Assembly (NCBI RefSeq): GCF_014252015.1
Contig: NZ_CP059206.1
Coordinates: forward strand, 124,001 to 188,000
DNA length: 64,000 nucleotides
Direction: 5' to 3'
Source of the DNA: Blattabacterium cuenoti
GTDB taxonomy: Bacteria; Bacteroidota; Bacteroidia; Flavobacteriales; Blattabacteriaceae
This document shows, piece after piece, positions 18,611-28,985 of this stretch (position 1 is the first letter of the stretch; each line of letters begins with the position of its first letter). A model generated the notes under the pieces. It was not told the origin of the DNA, ran no database searches, and saw nothing but the letters and a program-made list of their open reading frames with translations. A program made the translations under genes and the position numbers.

Positions 18611-18692
18611 ACCCAGGTGGCGAAATAGGTAGACGCGCTGGACTCAAAATCCAGTGATTTCAATCATGCGGGTTCGAATCCCGCCCTGGGTA
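18611..18692 (+). tRNA. tRNA-Leu (anticodon CAA)
   Basis: An 82-nt cloverleaf: acceptor ACCCAGG pairs with CCTGGGT, discriminator A; the anticodon loop CTCAAAA gives CAA (UUG codons). Class II type with a short variable arm (TGATTTCAATCA) and T arm with GGTTCGAATCC. No CCA encoded. It starts 12 bases after the deaminase stop on the same strand. Confidence 0.96.
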
Positions 18693-18711
18693 TTATCTTT
18701 TTCTATTCAGA

Positions 18712-20418
18712 TTAGAATAAGAAATATCTTTGAGAAAGTGGTAAAACATCAGAAGGATGAGAAATTATTTTTTCTCCATTTATATAAACATTATAAGTTT
18801 TAGGATCCACTTCTAAATTGGGTATTTCTTCGTTTAGTATCATGTTTTTTTTGGATAACGAACGACATCCTTTCACTATTTTGATTTGTTTTTTGATTTC
18901 ATTTTTTTCAAAAAAACTATTATTGATTGCATTTATTGAAACAAAAATACTACTCAATTTTGGTTCAAAATATCCAAACATTTTTCGATACATAAATGGC
19001 TGAGGGGTTGGAATGGTAGCATTAGGATCTCCCATACTAGCGTATACAATCATTCCACTTTTTATAACTAATTCAGGTTTTACACCAAAAAAAGAAGGTT
19101 TCCACAATACCAAATCTGCCATTTTCCCGATCTGAATAGAACCTACATATTCAGAAATACCATGAGTAATAGCAGGATTTATAGTATATTTTGAAATATA
19201 TCTTTTGACTCTAAAATTATCATTATTTTTATGATCTTCATGAAGTGATCCTCTTTCTTTTTTCATTTTATCAGCTGTTTGCCATGTTCTTTTTACAATC
19301 TCACCTATGCGACCCATAGCTTGAGAATCAGAACTAGTCATACTAATGGCCCCTATATCATGTAAAACTCCTTCTGCACTAATAGTTTCAGATCTTATAC
19401 GGGATTTAGCAAAAGCAATATCTTCTGGTAAATTAGAATCTAAATGGTGACAGATCATTAACATATCTAAATGTTCATCTATAGTATTACAAGTATATGG
19501 CATAGTAGGACTTGTTGATGAAGGTAAAATATTAGGAAATGATATAACTTTTAATAAATCAGGAGCATGTCCTCCACCTGCTCCTTCTGTATGATAAGTG
19601 TGAATGGTTCTATTTTTTAATATTTTTATAGTATCTTCTACATAACCTGATTCATTTAGGGAATCTGTATGTATATTAACTTGTACGTCCAATTTTTCTG
19701 CTACATCTAAACATTGGTCTATAACATGTAAAGTGCTCCCCCAATCTTCATGGATTTTTAATCCTCCTGCACCAGCTTTTATTTGTTCAATTAAAGCTTC
19801 TGGACGAGAGCTATTTCCACTTGCAAGAAAAATAAGATTAATAGGAATATGATCTGTACTTTTTAACATTCTTTGAATATTCCATACACCTGAAGTACAA
19901 TTTGTAGCTATAGTTCCGGTAGCCGGTCCTGATCCACCTCCAATAATAGTAGTAGTTCCACTTTCTAAGGCAACTTCAAACAATTGTGGACATATGTAAT
20001 GAACATGACTATCTACACTTCCAGCTGTTACTATGATATTTTCTGAAGAAATAACTTCGGTTCCTGCTCCAATATACATGTTAGGAGTAACCTTATCCAT
20101 AAAATAAGGATTACCCGCTTTTCCTATTCCAACAATAATTCCATTTTTAATTCCTATATCCGCTTTTATGATTCCCCAATAATCAATAATAATAGCATTA
20201 ATTAATACTAAATCTAAAACTCCTTCATCTCTTGTAGCAAACGGATGTTGTCCCATTCCATCTCTAATTACTTTTCCTCCTCCAAAAACACATTCATCTC
20301 CATAAATTGTATAATCTTTTTCTATTTCAATCCATAAAGATGTATCCCCTAAACGAATTTTATCTCCTTTAGTAGGACCATACATACTAGCATAAGATTC
20401 TCTATCTATTTTTTTCAT
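18712..20418 (-). CDS. ureC: Urease alpha subunit
   Basis: Catalytic nickel subunit that splits urea to ammonia and carbamate. 568 residues, full family length. All metal and active-site residues are present at a constant +4 offset from the Klebsiella numbering: H138 and H140 (HVHYICPQ), carbamylated K221 and H223 (GLKIHEDWG), H250, H276 ([12 protein letters not shown]), flap residues C323-H324 and D364 (SSDSQAMGR). So the enzyme should be active once nickel is inserted. Its start overlaps the ureAB stop by 4 bases. No accessory genes (ureD/E/F/G) are in this window; they must lie elsewhere. In Blattabacterium, urease feeds nitrogen recycling from host waste. Confidence 0.98.
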   Translation of the reverse strand: MKKIDRESYASMYGPTKGDKIRLGDTSLWIEIEKDYTIYGDECVFGGGKVIRDGMGQHPFATRDEGVLDLVLINAIIIDYWGIIKADIGIKNGIIVGIGKAGNPYFMDKVTPNMYIGAGTEVISSENIIVTAGSVDSHVHYICPQLFEVALESGTTTIIGGGSGPATGTIATNCTSGVWNIQRMLKSTDHIPINLIFLASGNSSRPEALIEQIKAGAGGLKIHEDWGSTLHVIDQCLDVAEKLDVQVNIHTDSLNESGYVEDTIKILKNRTIHTYHTEGAGGGHAPDLLKVISFPNILPSSTSPTMPYTCNTIDEHLDMLMICHHLDSNLPEDIAFAKSRIRSETISAEGVLHDIGAISMTSSDSQAMGRIGEIVKRTWQTADKMKKERGSLHEDHKNNDNFRVKRYISKYTINPAITHGISEYVGSIQIGKMADLVLWKPSFFGVKPELVIKSGMIVYASMGDPNATIPTPQPFMYRKMFGYFEPKLSSIFVSINAINNSFFEKNEIKKQIKIVKGCRSLSKKNMILNEEIPNLEVDPKTYNVYINGEKIISHPSDVLPLSQRYFLF

Positions 20419-21044
20419 ATAGTTGTATTTTCTTTTCCCGAAAATCCATAAATTTTTTTACTTCCACCAATTTCTACTAACATAACTTCCTTCGTTTCTC
20501 CTGGTTCAAAACGAACAGATCTACCAGAAGGGATATCTAGTCTATATCCTTTGGTTCCTTCTCTATCAAAAAGAAGAGCCGAATTTGTTTCATAAAAATG
20601 AAAATGAGATCCTACTTGAATAGGACGACTCCCCGTATTGGATACTATTCTTTTTATACGAGATCTACCAGGTAACAATACTATATCTTCTTTTAAAAGA
20701 TTATATTGTCCTGGAATTAGACTAGAATTTTTTTTTCTGTTTTTTTTGATAGGATGATGTATAGTTACCAACTTTGTTCCATCAGGAAAAGTAGCTTCTA
20801 CTTGAACATTATTAAGTAATTCATACACTCCATCCATAACTTGTTCATCGTTCAGAATATTTCCTGCTTCATACATGAGATCTTTCACTGTCTTTCCATC
20901 ACGAGCTCCTTCCATTACATAATGAGCGATTAAAGCTAAAGATTCGGGATAATTTAATTTTAATCCTCTTTTTAAACGTTTTTTTGCTAATTCTCCAGCC
21001 ATGTGTAGAAGAATTTTTTCCTTTTCATAAGAAGTTAAATGCAT
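20415..21044 (-). CDS. ureAB: Fused urease gamma-beta subunit
   Basis: The two small urease subunits on one 209-residue chain. Residues 1-100 are gamma, starting [20 protein letters not shown] and containing [20 protein letters not shown]. From about 112, after a Lys/Asn linker, comes beta with [35 protein letters not shown] and [16 protein letters not shown]. Gamma-beta fusions are known in several lineages, including Helicobacter UreA. The gene is first in the ureAB-ureC pair and divergent from thrA across 308 bases. Confidence 0.97.
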   Translation of the reverse strand: MHLTSYEKEKILLHMAGELAKKRLKRGLKLNYPESLALIAHYVMEGARDGKTVKDLMYEAGNILNDEQVMDGVYELLNNVQVEATFPDGTKLVTIHHPIKKNRKKNSSLIPGQYNLLKEDIVLLPGRSRIKRIVSNTGSRPIQVGSHFHFYETNSALLFDREGTKGYRLDIPSGRSVRFEPGETKEVMLVEIGGSKKIYGFSGKENTTI

Positions 21045-21070
21045 ATGCTTTCTTTAATTTGATTCATAAA

Positions 21071-21078
21071 CAAACATA
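21071..21078 (-). promoter_or_regulatory. Candidate -7 promoter box for ureAB
   Basis: On the minus strand this reads TATGTTTG, matching the Bacteroidetes consensus TAnnTTTG. The start point would lie about 20 bases before the ureAB ATG. A second match (TAACTTTG, minus, 21103-21110) lies further upstream. The -33 TTG element is not at ideal spacing (nearest gaps 13 and 24 bases), so this is a candidate only. The whole 21045-21352 spacer (308 bases) otherwise holds only the thrA candidate promoter and an unconvincing 64-codon frame. Confidence 0.4.
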
Positions 21079-21297
21079 ATATTCGTAGCCACAAAATGGG
21101 TTCAAAGTTATGAAATATTATAATAATGAAAGATAAGTATAATGCTTTTTCATCCCTATTTCATCCTTCATATCCCAAAGTATTTGATCATTATATATTT
21201 TTAAAAAAAATTGCAGACTACATCTAGTTAACTTTATTTTATATAAAATAAAAAAACTTATAAAAAATAAAAAAAGCACGTCTCCATAAATTATCAT

Positions 21298-21305
21298 TAT
21301 TTTTG
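21298..21305 (+). promoter_or_regulatory. Candidate -7 promoter box for thrA
   Basis: TATTTTTG, a match to TAnnTTTG, 47 bases before the thrA ATG. I see no TTG at the ideal -33 spacing and no threonine-rich leader peptide or attenuator hairpin, so threonine control by attenuation is not supported by the sequence. Confidence 0.35.
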
Positions 21306-21352
21306 TGAACATCTTTAATAATGGGAAAATTGTTTTAAAAAATAATTAAAAA

Positions 21353-23800
21353 ATGCAAGTTTTAAAATTTGGGGGTAGTTCCGTGGCTCATTCTGATGCT
21401 ATAAAACGTATTGGTTCTTTATTAGAAAAAAAACCAAAAGGAAGATATGCAATTGTTGTATCTGCATTAGGAAATATTACGGATCAGTTAATACAATGCG
21501 GGCAATTAGCTTCTGAAAGAAAAAATATTTATAAAAATATATTAGAAGAAATAGAAATTAGACATCTTAATATTATAAGAGAATTATTTCCTATAACCTA
21601 TCAAAGTCATTTAATTAGTTGGATTAAAAAAAATATAAATGATTTAGAAAGTTTATGTGATGGAATTTTTCAAGTAGAAGAACTTTCAAAACGTTCTTTA
21701 GATAAAATTATGAGTTTTGGAGAGTTAAGTTCTTCTTTTCTTATTGCAGAAAAACTGAAACAATCTGGTTTAGATGCAGTTTGTAAAGATAGTAGAGACT
21801 TGATTATAACCGATTCTCAATTTGGATGTGCACAAGTAGATTTTATCACAAGTAATCACCATATCGTTCAGTTTTTTCGTGAAAAAACATCAGAATATGT
21901 TGTTTTACCAGGATTTATAGGTTCTACGTTAGAAAACGAAACAACTACTCTTGGAAGGGGTGGCTCTGATTATACTGCGGCTATTTTAGCTGCTGCTATA
22001 TCTGCTAGTTTACTTGAAATATGGACGGATGTAAGTGGAATGATGACAGCAAATCCAAAAATTGTAAATCAAGCTTTTCCTATAAAAGAAATTTCTTATG
22101 AAGAAGCTATGGAATTATCACATTTTGGAGCAAAAGTTATTTATCCTCCTACGATTCAACCTGCTATGAAAAAACATATTCCTATACAAATTAAAAATAC
22201 TTTTTCTCCTTTAGATCCAGGTACTTTAATTTATATTAATAAAAACACGAATATAAGTCAACCTGTCACTGGTATATCTGGAATTCAAGATATGGCTTTA
22301 CTTACTTTAGAAGGAAGTGGAATGGTAGGAATTCCTGGGTATTCTAAACGTTTATTTGAAGCGTTGTCACGTGAAAAAATAAATGTAATATTTATAACTC
22401 AAAGCTCTTCAGAACATTCGATAACAACAGGAATTCATGAAACAGATGTTATCAAAGCAAAAACGGTAATAGATAGCGAATTTGCTCAAGAAATACATCA
22501 AAGACGTATAGATCCATTAAGAATAGAAAAAGATCTTTGTATAATCGCTGTAGTAGGAGATAATATGAAAAATCTTCATGGAACCAGTGGAAAAATGTTT
22601 GCTTCTTTAGGAAGAAATAGTATTAATGTTAGAGCTATAGCCCAAGGTTCTACTGAAAAAAATATATCAGCTGTTATTAGAAAAACAGATTTTAAAAAAG
22701 CATTAAATACTTTACATGAAGCTTTTTTTGAAAGCCCACCAAAACAAATTAATCTTTTCATTTGTGGAGTGGGAAAAGTAGGAAGTAAATTACTTGAACA
22801 AATAGACCAACAACAAAATTATCTATTGGAAGAATTAAAACTTCAAGTTAGAGTAATCGGGTTGGCTAACAGTAAAAAAATGTATTTCAATGATCATGGA
22901 ATCAATTTAAATGATTGGGAAAAATATCTGAACCAAAGAAGTATTAAGATGAATATATATTCCTTTATGGAGGAAGTATGGAAATTTAATCTAAGGAATA
23001 GTTTATTTGTTGATAATACAGCTAGTGAAGAAATGGCCATGACTTATGATAAATTTTTGAAAAATGGAATAGGGGTTATTACTTGTAATAAAATAGCTTG
23101 TTCCTCCGATTATGATCATTATAAAAAATTAAAAATACTTTCTAGACATTTCAAAGCTCCATTTTTGTTCGAAACAAATGTAGGGGCTAGTCTTCCAGTT
23201 ATTAGTACACTAAATGATCTAATTAATAGTGGAGATAAAATTAATAAAATAGAAGCTGTATTATCAGGAAGTTTAAATTTTATATTTAATCATTTTGTAG
23301 GAGAAAAATCCTTTTTAGAAGTAGTAAAAGAAGCACAACTAAAAGGGTACACAGAACCTGATCCTAGAATTGATTTAAGTGGGTTAGATGTTATGCGAAA
23401 GATTCTAATTTTAGCAAGAGAATGTGGTGCCCCATTAGAATTGAGTGATATTCATCAGAAATCTTTTCTTCCGGAAACTTGTTCAAATTCTACTTCCATA
23501 GATAATTTTTATAAAGAATTAGACCGACATAGAGATTACTTTTTTAAAATCAGAAGTAAAGCAGAAGAAGAGAAGAAACGTTTACGTTTTATTGCACGTT
23601 ATGAAAATGGGGTTGCTTATGTTGGACTAGAATCTGTTAAACAGATTCATCCATTTTTTCAATTAGAAGGAAAAGATAATATGGTTTTATATAACACGTA
23701 TCGTTATGCTGAACAACCTCTCATCATAAAAGGAGCAGGTGCTGGAGCAGAAGTTACTGCATCCGGAGTTTTTTCAGATATTATTAAAGCTACTAAATAA
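21353..23800 (+). CDS. thrA: Bifunctional aspartokinase / homoserine dehydrogenase
   Basis: First and third steps of the aspartate pathway on one 815-residue chain. The kinase (1-290) opens KFGGSSVAHSDAI and has TLGRGGSDYTAA. The middle (300-460) holds two ACT-like regulatory segments (LEGSGMVGIPG; IAVVGDNMKNLHG), so threonine feedback is possible. The dehydrogenase (465-815) has the NAD(P) loop FICGVGKVGSKLLEQ and YTEPDPRIDLSGLDVMRKILILARE. It heads thrA-thrB-thrC; gaps are 5 and 33 bases. With dapD at the right edge it places threonine, methionine/lysine precursors and cell-wall diaminopimelate in this genome. Confidence 0.97.
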   Translation: MQVLKFGGSSVAHSDAIKRIGSLLEKKPKGRYAIVVSALGNITDQLIQCGQLASERKNIYKNILEEIEIRHLNIIRELFPITYQSHLISWIKKNINDLESLCDGIFQVEELSKRSLDKIMSFGELSSSFLIAEKLKQSGLDAVCKDSRDLIITDSQFGCAQVDFITSNHHIVQFFREKTSEYVVLPGFIGSTLENETTTLGRGGSDYTAAILAAAISASLLEIWTDVSGMMTANPKIVNQAFPIKEISYEEAMELSHFGAKVIYPPTIQPAMKKHIPIQIKNTFSPLDPGTLIYINKNTNISQPVTGISGIQDMALLTLEGSGMVGIPGYSKRLFEALSREKINVIFITQSSSEHSITTGIHETDVIKAKTVIDSEFAQEIHQRRIDPLRIEKDLCIIAVVGDNMKNLHGTSGKMFASLGRNSINVRAIAQGSTEKNISAVIRKTDFKKALNTLHEAFFESPPKQINLFICGVGKVGSKLLEQIDQQQNYLLEELKLQVRVIGLANSKKMYFNDHGINLNDWEKYLNQRSIKMNIYSFMEEVWKFNLRNSLFVDNTASEEMAMTYDKFLKNGIGVITCNKIACSSDYDHYKKLKILSRHFKAPFLFETNVGASLPVISTLNDLINSGDKINKIEAVLSGSLNFIFNHFVGEKSFLEVVKEAQLKGYTEPDPRIDLSGLDVMRKILILARECGAPLELSDIHQKSFLPETCSNSTSIDNFYKELDRHRDYFFKIRSKAEEEKKRLRFIARYENGVAYVGLESVKQIHPFFQLEGKDNMVLYNTYRYAEQPLIIKGAGAGAEVTASGVFSDIIKATK

Positions 23801-23805
23801 AAATC

Positions 23806-24759
23806 ATGAAGGGAGTTAAAATATTTGCACCAGCTACTGTAGCTAATTTGGCTTGTGGGTTTGATGTTATTGGATTGGCTTTAGATTTTCCTAAAGATGA
23901 AATTTTTTTATATAAATCTAATTATCCAGGAATACGTATCCATCGAATGGATGGATCCCCGCTACCTAATGATCCAAAAAAAAACGTAGCTTTTGTCGCT
24001 TTACAATTTTTATTAAAAAAATATCAACAAGAACAAAGATTTGATAATGAAAAAAAAATAGGATTTGAAATTGAGTTAATTAAAAATATTCATCCTGGAA
24101 GCGGTATAGGGTCTAGTGCAGCTAGTGCTGCAGGGATTGTTTATGGAGCTAATAAACTATTAGGAAATCCTTTTAGCACTATACAATTAATACGTTTTGC
24201 TATGGAAGGAGAACGTGTGGCAAGTGGAACGGCCCATGCTGATAATGTTGCTCCTGCTATCATGGGAGGAGTTACATTAGTTAGAAGTTATAAACCATTG
24301 GATATTACTAAATTGAACGTTCCCAATGAATTATGGATTAGTATTATACATCCACAAATAGAAGTCAAAACATCAGATGCTAGAGAAATCCTAAAACAAA
24401 AAATATTGATGACAGATGCTATTAGACAATGGGGAAATATAGGTGCATTAGTAGCAGGTTTATATCAAGAAGATTATGGTTTAATAAGTAGATCCTTGGA
24501 AGATGTTATAGTGGAACCTATACGAGCTGTGCTTATTCCAGCTTTTTATGAATTAAAAATAAGATGTAAAGAAATAGGGGCTTTAGGTGGGGGAATTTCT
24601 GGTTCAGGTCCTTCTGTTTTCATGCTTAGCAAAGGAAATCATACTGCAAAAAAAGTCACTGAAATTATGAATAAAGTATATTCTCCTTTAAAAGTAGATT
24701 ATAAAACTTATACTTCTCCTATCAATAGACAAGGAATCAGGTGGGCTGAAATATTGTAA
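23806..24759 (+). CDS. thrB: Homoserine kinase
   Basis: GHMP-family kinase making O-phosphohomoserine. 317 residues. The start FAPATVANLACGFDVIGLAL, the ATP loop HPGSGIGSSAASAAG and the C-terminal LGGGISGSGPSVFML are all classic. Its AT-poor composition at conserved glycine motifs suggests strong purifying selection. It sits 5 bases after thrA, middle gene of the thr run. Confidence 0.97.
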   Translation: MKGVKIFAPATVANLACGFDVIGLALDFPKDEIFLYKSNYPGIRIHRMDGSPLPNDPKKNVAFVALQFLLKKYQQEQRFDNEKKIGFEIELIKNIHPGSGIGSSAASAAGIVYGANKLLGNPFSTIQLIRFAMEGERVASGTAHADNVAPAIMGGVTLVRSYKPLDITKLNVPNELWISIIHPQIEVKTSDAREILKQKILMTDAIRQWGNIGALVAGLYQEDYGLISRSLEDVIVEPIRAVLIPAFYELKIRCKEIGALGGGISGSGPSVFMLSKGNHTAKKVTEIMNKVYSPLKVDYKTYTSPINRQGIRWAEIL

Positions 24760-24792
24760 AATAATAAGATTCTAAAAAATAATTAATATGTT

Positions 24793-26109
24793 ATGTTGTA
24801 TTATAGTTTGAAAAATTATAAAAACTTAGTTTCTTTCGAAGATGCTGTTTTAACTGGTTTATCACCTGATGGTGGATTATATATGCCTAAATGCATTCCT
24901 AAATTAGATACAAAATTTATTCGTAAACTTCCGTTTCATGACATTTATACGCTTGCTATGTTGATTATAAAGCCATATATCGGAAAATATATCCCAGAAG
25001 AATTTATTGATAAAATCATTCATGATACTTTAAATTTTTCTTTTCCAATGAAAAAAATACATGATAATATTCACGTATTAGAGCTTTTTCATGGACCTAC
25101 TTTAGCTTTTAAAGATGTTGGAGCTAAATTTATGGCAGGATGTTTAAGTTTTTTTTCTAAAAAATTAGGAAAAAGTATTACAGTTTTAGTTGCCACTTCA
25201 GGAGATACCGGGGGAGCTGTCGCTAAAGGATTTCATCAAAAACCTGGAATAGAAGTCATTATTTTATATCCATATAATGGAATCAGTTCTGTACAAAAAA
25301 AACAAATTACTTCATTGGGAGATAATATATTAGCTTTAGAAATACACGGAAGTTTTGATGATTGTCAGAGCATGGTGAAAAAAGCTTTTTTAGATAAAGA
25401 AGTGAACAAAAAATATACATTAACTTCTGCAAATTCTATTAATATAGGAAGATGGCTCCCTCAAATGTTTTATTACTTTTTAGCTTACAGACAAATGATT
25501 ATAAAAAATCCGATAGAGTTAATTTTTTCAGTTCCTAGTGGAAATTTTGGAAATCTTTGTGCAGGAATGATGGCTGAAAAAATGGGGTTACCTATAAAAT
25601 TTTTTATTGCATCTACAAATATTAATGATACTATACCTAGATTTTTAAAATCTACAAAATATCATCCTCTTCCGGTAAAAAAAACTATATCAAATGCTAT
25701 GGATATATCTGATCCAAGCAATTTTTCTAGAATATGGCATTTATATCATAAAAATATCTTTCAATTAAGAAAAAAATTATATTCCTACAAATTCACGGAT
25801 GAAGAAACTTTAGCAAGTATAAAAATGATATGGTCCGAATATCAATACATGCTTGATCCACATGGAGCCATAGGTTATTTAGGACTTAGACAATATTTAC
25901 AAAAAGTTAATAATGTTTCAGAACCATCGGTTTTTTTGGAAACCGCTCATCCTATTAAATTTTTAGATCATATGCCATTTTCTTTACAAAAAAAGATACT
26001 CTTTCCTAAAGAATTAGAAGTCTTTTTAAACACAAAAAATAAAAATCAAAGTATTCCCTTATCCAATGATTTTAATGTTTTCAAAAATTGGTTATTAGAA
26101 AGAAAATAA
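24793..26109 (+). CDS. thrC: Threonine synthase
   Basis: PLP enzyme converting O-phosphohomoserine to threonine. 438 residues. The N-terminal SPDGGLYMPK, the PLP lysine in LAFKDVGAKFM, and the phosphate-binding TSGDTGGAVAKGF are visible. Translation is taken from ATG 24793 (MLYYSLKNY). Last gene of thrA-B-C, converging on thyA with a 9-base gap and no visible terminator. Confidence 0.97.
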   Translation: MLYYSLKNYKNLVSFEDAVLTGLSPDGGLYMPKCIPKLDTKFIRKLPFHDIYTLAMLIIKPYIGKYIPEEFIDKIIHDTLNFSFPMKKIHDNIHVLELFHGPTLAFKDVGAKFMAGCLSFFSKKLGKSITVLVATSGDTGGAVAKGFHQKPGIEVIILYPYNGISSVQKKQITSLGDNILALEIHGSFDDCQSMVKKAFLDKEVNKKYTLTSANSINIGRWLPQMFYYFLAYRQMIIKNPIELIFSVPSGNFGNLCAGMMAEKMGLPIKFFIASTNINDTIPRFLKSTKYHPLPVKKTISNAMDISDPSNFSRIWHLYHKNIFQLRKKLYSYKFTDEETLASIKMIWSEYQYMLDPHGAIGYLGLRQYLQKVNNVSEPSVFLETAHPIKFLDHMPFSLQKKILFPKELEVFLNTKNKNQSIPLSNDFNVFKNWLLERK

Positions 26110-26118
26110 GATGTATTT

Positions 26119-26913
26119 TTAAACGGCAACCTCTCCCTTTATATGAGGAAAAGGATTATAATTTTTTAATTGAAAATCTTCAAAACGAAATTGAAAAATG
26201 TTTTTAACAGAAGAATTGATTATTATTTTAGGAAGTGTTCTTGGAGTTCTTTTCATTTGTAGTTTTATTTGTTTAATATGATTATTATAAATATGAGCAT
26301 CACCTATAGTGTGAATGAGTTCTTTTTCTTGAAGATCAAGAACTTGAGCTAACATAGTAAGTAATAAAGCATAAGAAGCAATATTAAATGGTAATCCTAT
26401 AAAAATATCTGCGCTTCTTTGATATAAAAGTAATGATAATTTTTTTTTATATACATAAAATTGAAATAATAAATGGCAAGGAGGTAATGCCATATCTTGA
26501 ATCATTCCTACATTCCAAGAAGATACTATTAAACGTCTAGAATTAGGATTTAATTTGATTTCTCTTATGATATTAACTATTTGATCAATCAAATGGCCAT
26601 CGTAGGTTGGCCATTTTCTCCATTGATATCCATATATAGGACCTAATTCTCCATTTTTATCCGCCCACTTATTCCAAATATAAACTTGGTTTTTTTTTAA
26701 AAACTGAATGTTAGTATCACCTTTCAAAAACCATAATAGTTCATAAATAATAGATCGTATATTTAATTTTTTAGTGGTTAAAAGAGGAAAACCTTTTTCT
26801 AAGTCAAATCTCATTTGATATCCAAACATGCTTATTGTTCCTATCCCAGTACGATCTTTTCTTTTGACTCCTTTTTCTAATATATTTTTTAATAAATTTA
26901 AATATTGTTTCAT
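26119..26913 (-). CDS. thyA: Thymidylate synthase
   Basis: Makes dTMP from dUMP with methylenetetrahydrofolate. 264 residues, the exact E. coli length. Features: [28 protein letters not shown], the catalytic cysteine in [34 protein letters not shown] and HIYNNH. dUMP must come from dCTP/dCMP or dUTP; the dCMP deaminase at 18186-18598 is the likely but frame-broken supplier in this window. Convergent with thrC, divergent from prs. Confidence 0.97.
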   Translation of the reverse strand: MKQYLNLLKNILEKGVKRKDRTGIGTISMFGYQMRFDLEKGFPLLTTKKLNIRSIIYELLWFLKGDTNIQFLKKNQVYIWNKWADKNGELGPIYGYQWRKWPTYDGHLIDQIVNIIREIKLNPNSRRLIVSSWNVGMIQDMALPPCHLLFQFYVYKKKLSLLLYQRSADIFIGLPFNIASYALLLTMLAQVLDLQEKELIHTIGDAHIYNNHIKQIKLQMKRTPRTLPKIIINSSVKNIFQFRFEDFQLKNYNPFPHIKGEVAV

Positions 26914-26959
26914 AACTTTTCAATATGTATTTATTTTATTTATTTTTTAATTTAAAGAG

Positions 26960-26967
26960 TATTTTTG
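26960..26967 (+). promoter_or_regulatory. Candidate -7 promoter box for prs
   Basis: TATTTTTG, a TAnnTTTG match, 15 bases before the ATG at 26983. It helps to decide the start: a TTG at 26965 would open the frame six codons earlier, but that TTG lies inside this box. Confidence 0.45.
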
Positions 26968-26982
26968 CATAAAAAAATAACT

Positions 26983-27921
26983 ATGAATCAAAAGGTACTC
27001 TTCTTTTCTACAAGAAGCGGATTGAAATTGTCAGAAAATATAGCTTATTATTATGGAAATTTTCTTGGTAAAGTACGGTTTTTAGAATTTAGTGATGGAG
27101 AATATACTCCTTGTTTTGAACAATCTGTTCGTGGAACTCAAGTATTTTTAATTGGATCTACTTTTCCTCCAGTAGATAATTTAATGGAATTATTATTAAT
27201 GTGCGATGCAGCTCGTAGGGCTTCCGCTTACAATATAACACTTGTTATTCCGTATTTTGGATGGGCGAGACAAGATCATAAAGATCAACCTAGAACACCT
27301 ATTGCAGCAAAGCTTATAGCTAATTTAATAGTAGCTTCAGGAGCTACTAAGGTTATGACCATGGATTTACATGCAGATCAAATTCAAGGATTTTTTGATA
27401 TTCCTGTAGATCATTTATATGCATCTAGAATATTTATCGATTATATTAAAAGATTAAACATTGATCAGTTGACCATTGCTTCTCCAGATATGGGAGGAGC
27501 TAAAAGAGCTAGAAGCTATGCAGGTTATTTGGGAACAGATGTAGTAATCTGTTATAAAGAAAGAAAAAAAGCAAATGAAATAGAGTTTATGAATCTTATA
27601 GGAAATGTACAAGAAAAAAACATTATACTCATAGATGATATGGTAGATACGGCCGGAACTTTAACAGAAGCTGCTAATTTAATTAAAAAACAAGGAGCTA
27701 AAAGTGTACGTGCTATAGCTACTCATCCTGTATTATCAGGAAATTCATATGAAAAAATTCATCAATCAGCTATTGAAGAATTGGTAGTTACAGATACGAT
27801 TCCCATAAATCAAATGAAATCTAATGATAAAATTAAAGTTTTATCTTGCGCTCCACTTTTTGCGGAAGTGATGCAATCAGTACATAAAGATGAGTCTATT
27901 AGTAATAAATTTATAATATAA
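26983..27921 (+). CDS. prs: Ribose-phosphate pyrophosphokinase (PRPP synthetase)
   Basis: Makes PRPP from ribose 5-phosphate and ATP, feeding the purine block (37490-52626), pyrEF and aromatic/histidine pathways. From ATG 26983 it has 312 residues, the family norm. Motifs: FSDGEYTPCFEQSVRG, PYFGWARQDHKDQPRTPIAAKL, MDLHADQIQGFFDIPVDHLYA, and the PRPP loop LIDDMVDTAGTL. rplY starts 1 base after its stop, so prs-rplY-tadA form one tight unit. Confidence 0.96.
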   Translation: MNQKVLFFSTRSGLKLSENIAYYYGNFLGKVRFLEFSDGEYTPCFEQSVRGTQVFLIGSTFPPVDNLMELLLMCDAARRASAYNITLVIPYFGWARQDHKDQPRTPIAAKLIANLIVASGATKVMTMDLHADQIQGFFDIPVDHLYASRIFIDYIKRLNIDQLTIASPDMGGAKRARSYAGYLGTDVVICYKERKKANEIEFMNLIGNVQEKNIILIDDMVDTAGTLTEAANLIKKQGAKSVRAIATHPVLSGNSYEKIHQSAIEELVVTDTIPINQMKSNDKIKVLSCAPLFAEVMQSVHKDESISNKFII

Positions 27922-27922
27922 T

Positions 27923-28528
27923 ATGAAATATGTAAATATATACGGTTATATGAGAAATATTGGGGAAAAAGCAGTTCGTTCCATTCGAGATTCTGGAAGA
28001 ATCCCATGTATTTTATATGGAAAAAATATAAATATTCCATTTTCTACTTCATTAGAAAGTTTAAGGAAAATAGTATATACTACAGAAGTATATGGTATTG
28101 TACTTAAAATAGAAGGATATGATCAAAGTATAAATGCAATTCAAAAGGAAATACAATTTGATCCTGTTAATGATAAAATACTACATGTAGATTTTTATAA
28201 AATTGAAAAATTAAAACCTATTATATTAGAAATACCCGTAAAATCATTTGGTAGACCTATTGGAGTAACAAAAGGAGGAGAATATAATTCTTCTGTTAGA
28301 AAATTAAGAGTAAAAGCATATCCATCTGATATACCAGAATATATTAAACTAAATATTAATTCTTTAGACATTGGAGATAGAATCATAGTAGAGGATTTAT
28401 ATAATGATCAATATACTATATTACATCCTTCTCATACACTAATAGCAAGTGTAAAAAATTCACGTACAACTATAAAAGGTACTGAAGAAGAAAGTAACGA
28501 AGGAAAAGAAAAAGAAGATAAAAAATAA
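27923..28528 (+). CDS. rplY: 50S ribosomal protein L25 (CTC form)
   Basis: 5S rRNA-binding protein bL25, 201 residues. The N-terminal L25 domain (to about 90) has RDSGRIPCILYGKN and QFDPVNDKILHVDFYKI; the C-terminal CTC beta domain follows (RPIGVTKGG, LDIGDRIIVEDL), ending in an acidic, low-complexity tail (TEEESNEGKEKEDKK). The long CTC form is usual in Bacteroidetes. Between prs (1 base) and tadA (1 base). Confidence 0.93.
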   Translation: MKYVNIYGYMRNIGEKAVRSIRDSGRIPCILYGKNINIPFSTSLESLRKIVYTTEVYGIVLKIEGYDQSINAIQKEIQFDPVNDKILHVDFYKIEKLKPIILEIPVKSFGRPIGVTKGGEYNSSVRKLRVKAYPSDIPEYIKLNINSLDIGDRIIVEDLYNDQYTILHPSHTLIASVKNSRTTIKGTEEESNEGKEKEDKK

Positions 28529-28529
28529 A

Positions 28530-28985
28530 ATGTCTTTAGATTTTTATTTTATGAAAATAGCTTTAGATGAAGCTTTTATCGCTTTTCATAAAAATGAAAT
28601 TCCTATAGGTGCTGCAATTACATATCAGAATATAGTTATAGCAAAAGCACATAATTTAACTGAAACTTTATGTAATATTACAGCACACGCAGAAATGTTA
28701 GTTATCAATTTAGCATCAAATTTTTTGAAAAAAAAATATATAAATAAATGTACATTATATGTAACCCTAGAACCCTGTGTTATGTGTGCTGGAGCTTTGT
28801 TTTGGGCTCAAATAGGAAGAGTCGTTTGTGGAGCATCTAATCCATCAAAAAGAGGATTTATCTATGCTGGAAACAAATTACATCCTAAAACAGAATTCAT
28901 ATCTGGAATTATGAAAAGTCAGTGTAAAGCTATTATACAGGAATTTTTTTGTGATAAAAGAATCCAGAAATCTAAAAAATTATAA
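28530..28985 (+). CDS. tadA: tRNA-specific adenosine deaminase
   Basis: Converts the wobble adenosine of tRNA-Arg(ACG) to inosine. 151 residues. Zinc and catalytic residues: H53 and E55 (HAEM) and C83/C86 (EPCVMCAGAL). The spacing and sequence around them fit TadA rather than cytosine deaminases, although I separate these by motif memory only. It overlaps the convergent dedA gene by 6 bases. Confidence 0.92.
   Translation: MSLDFYFMKIALDEAFIAFHKNEIPIGAAITYQNIVIAKAHNLTETLCNITAHAEMLVINLASNFLKKKYINKCTLYVTLEPCVMCAGALFWAQIGRVVCGASNPSKRGFIYAGNKLHPKTEFISGIMKSQCKAIIQEFFCDKRIQKSKKL

Noticed and set aside
21118-21312. 64-codon minus-strand frame between ureAB and thrA
   Set aside because: No recognisable motif, Phe/Ile/Leu-rich as expected of random AT-rich DNA, and it covers candidate promoter sequence. 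I could not exclude a gene remnant.
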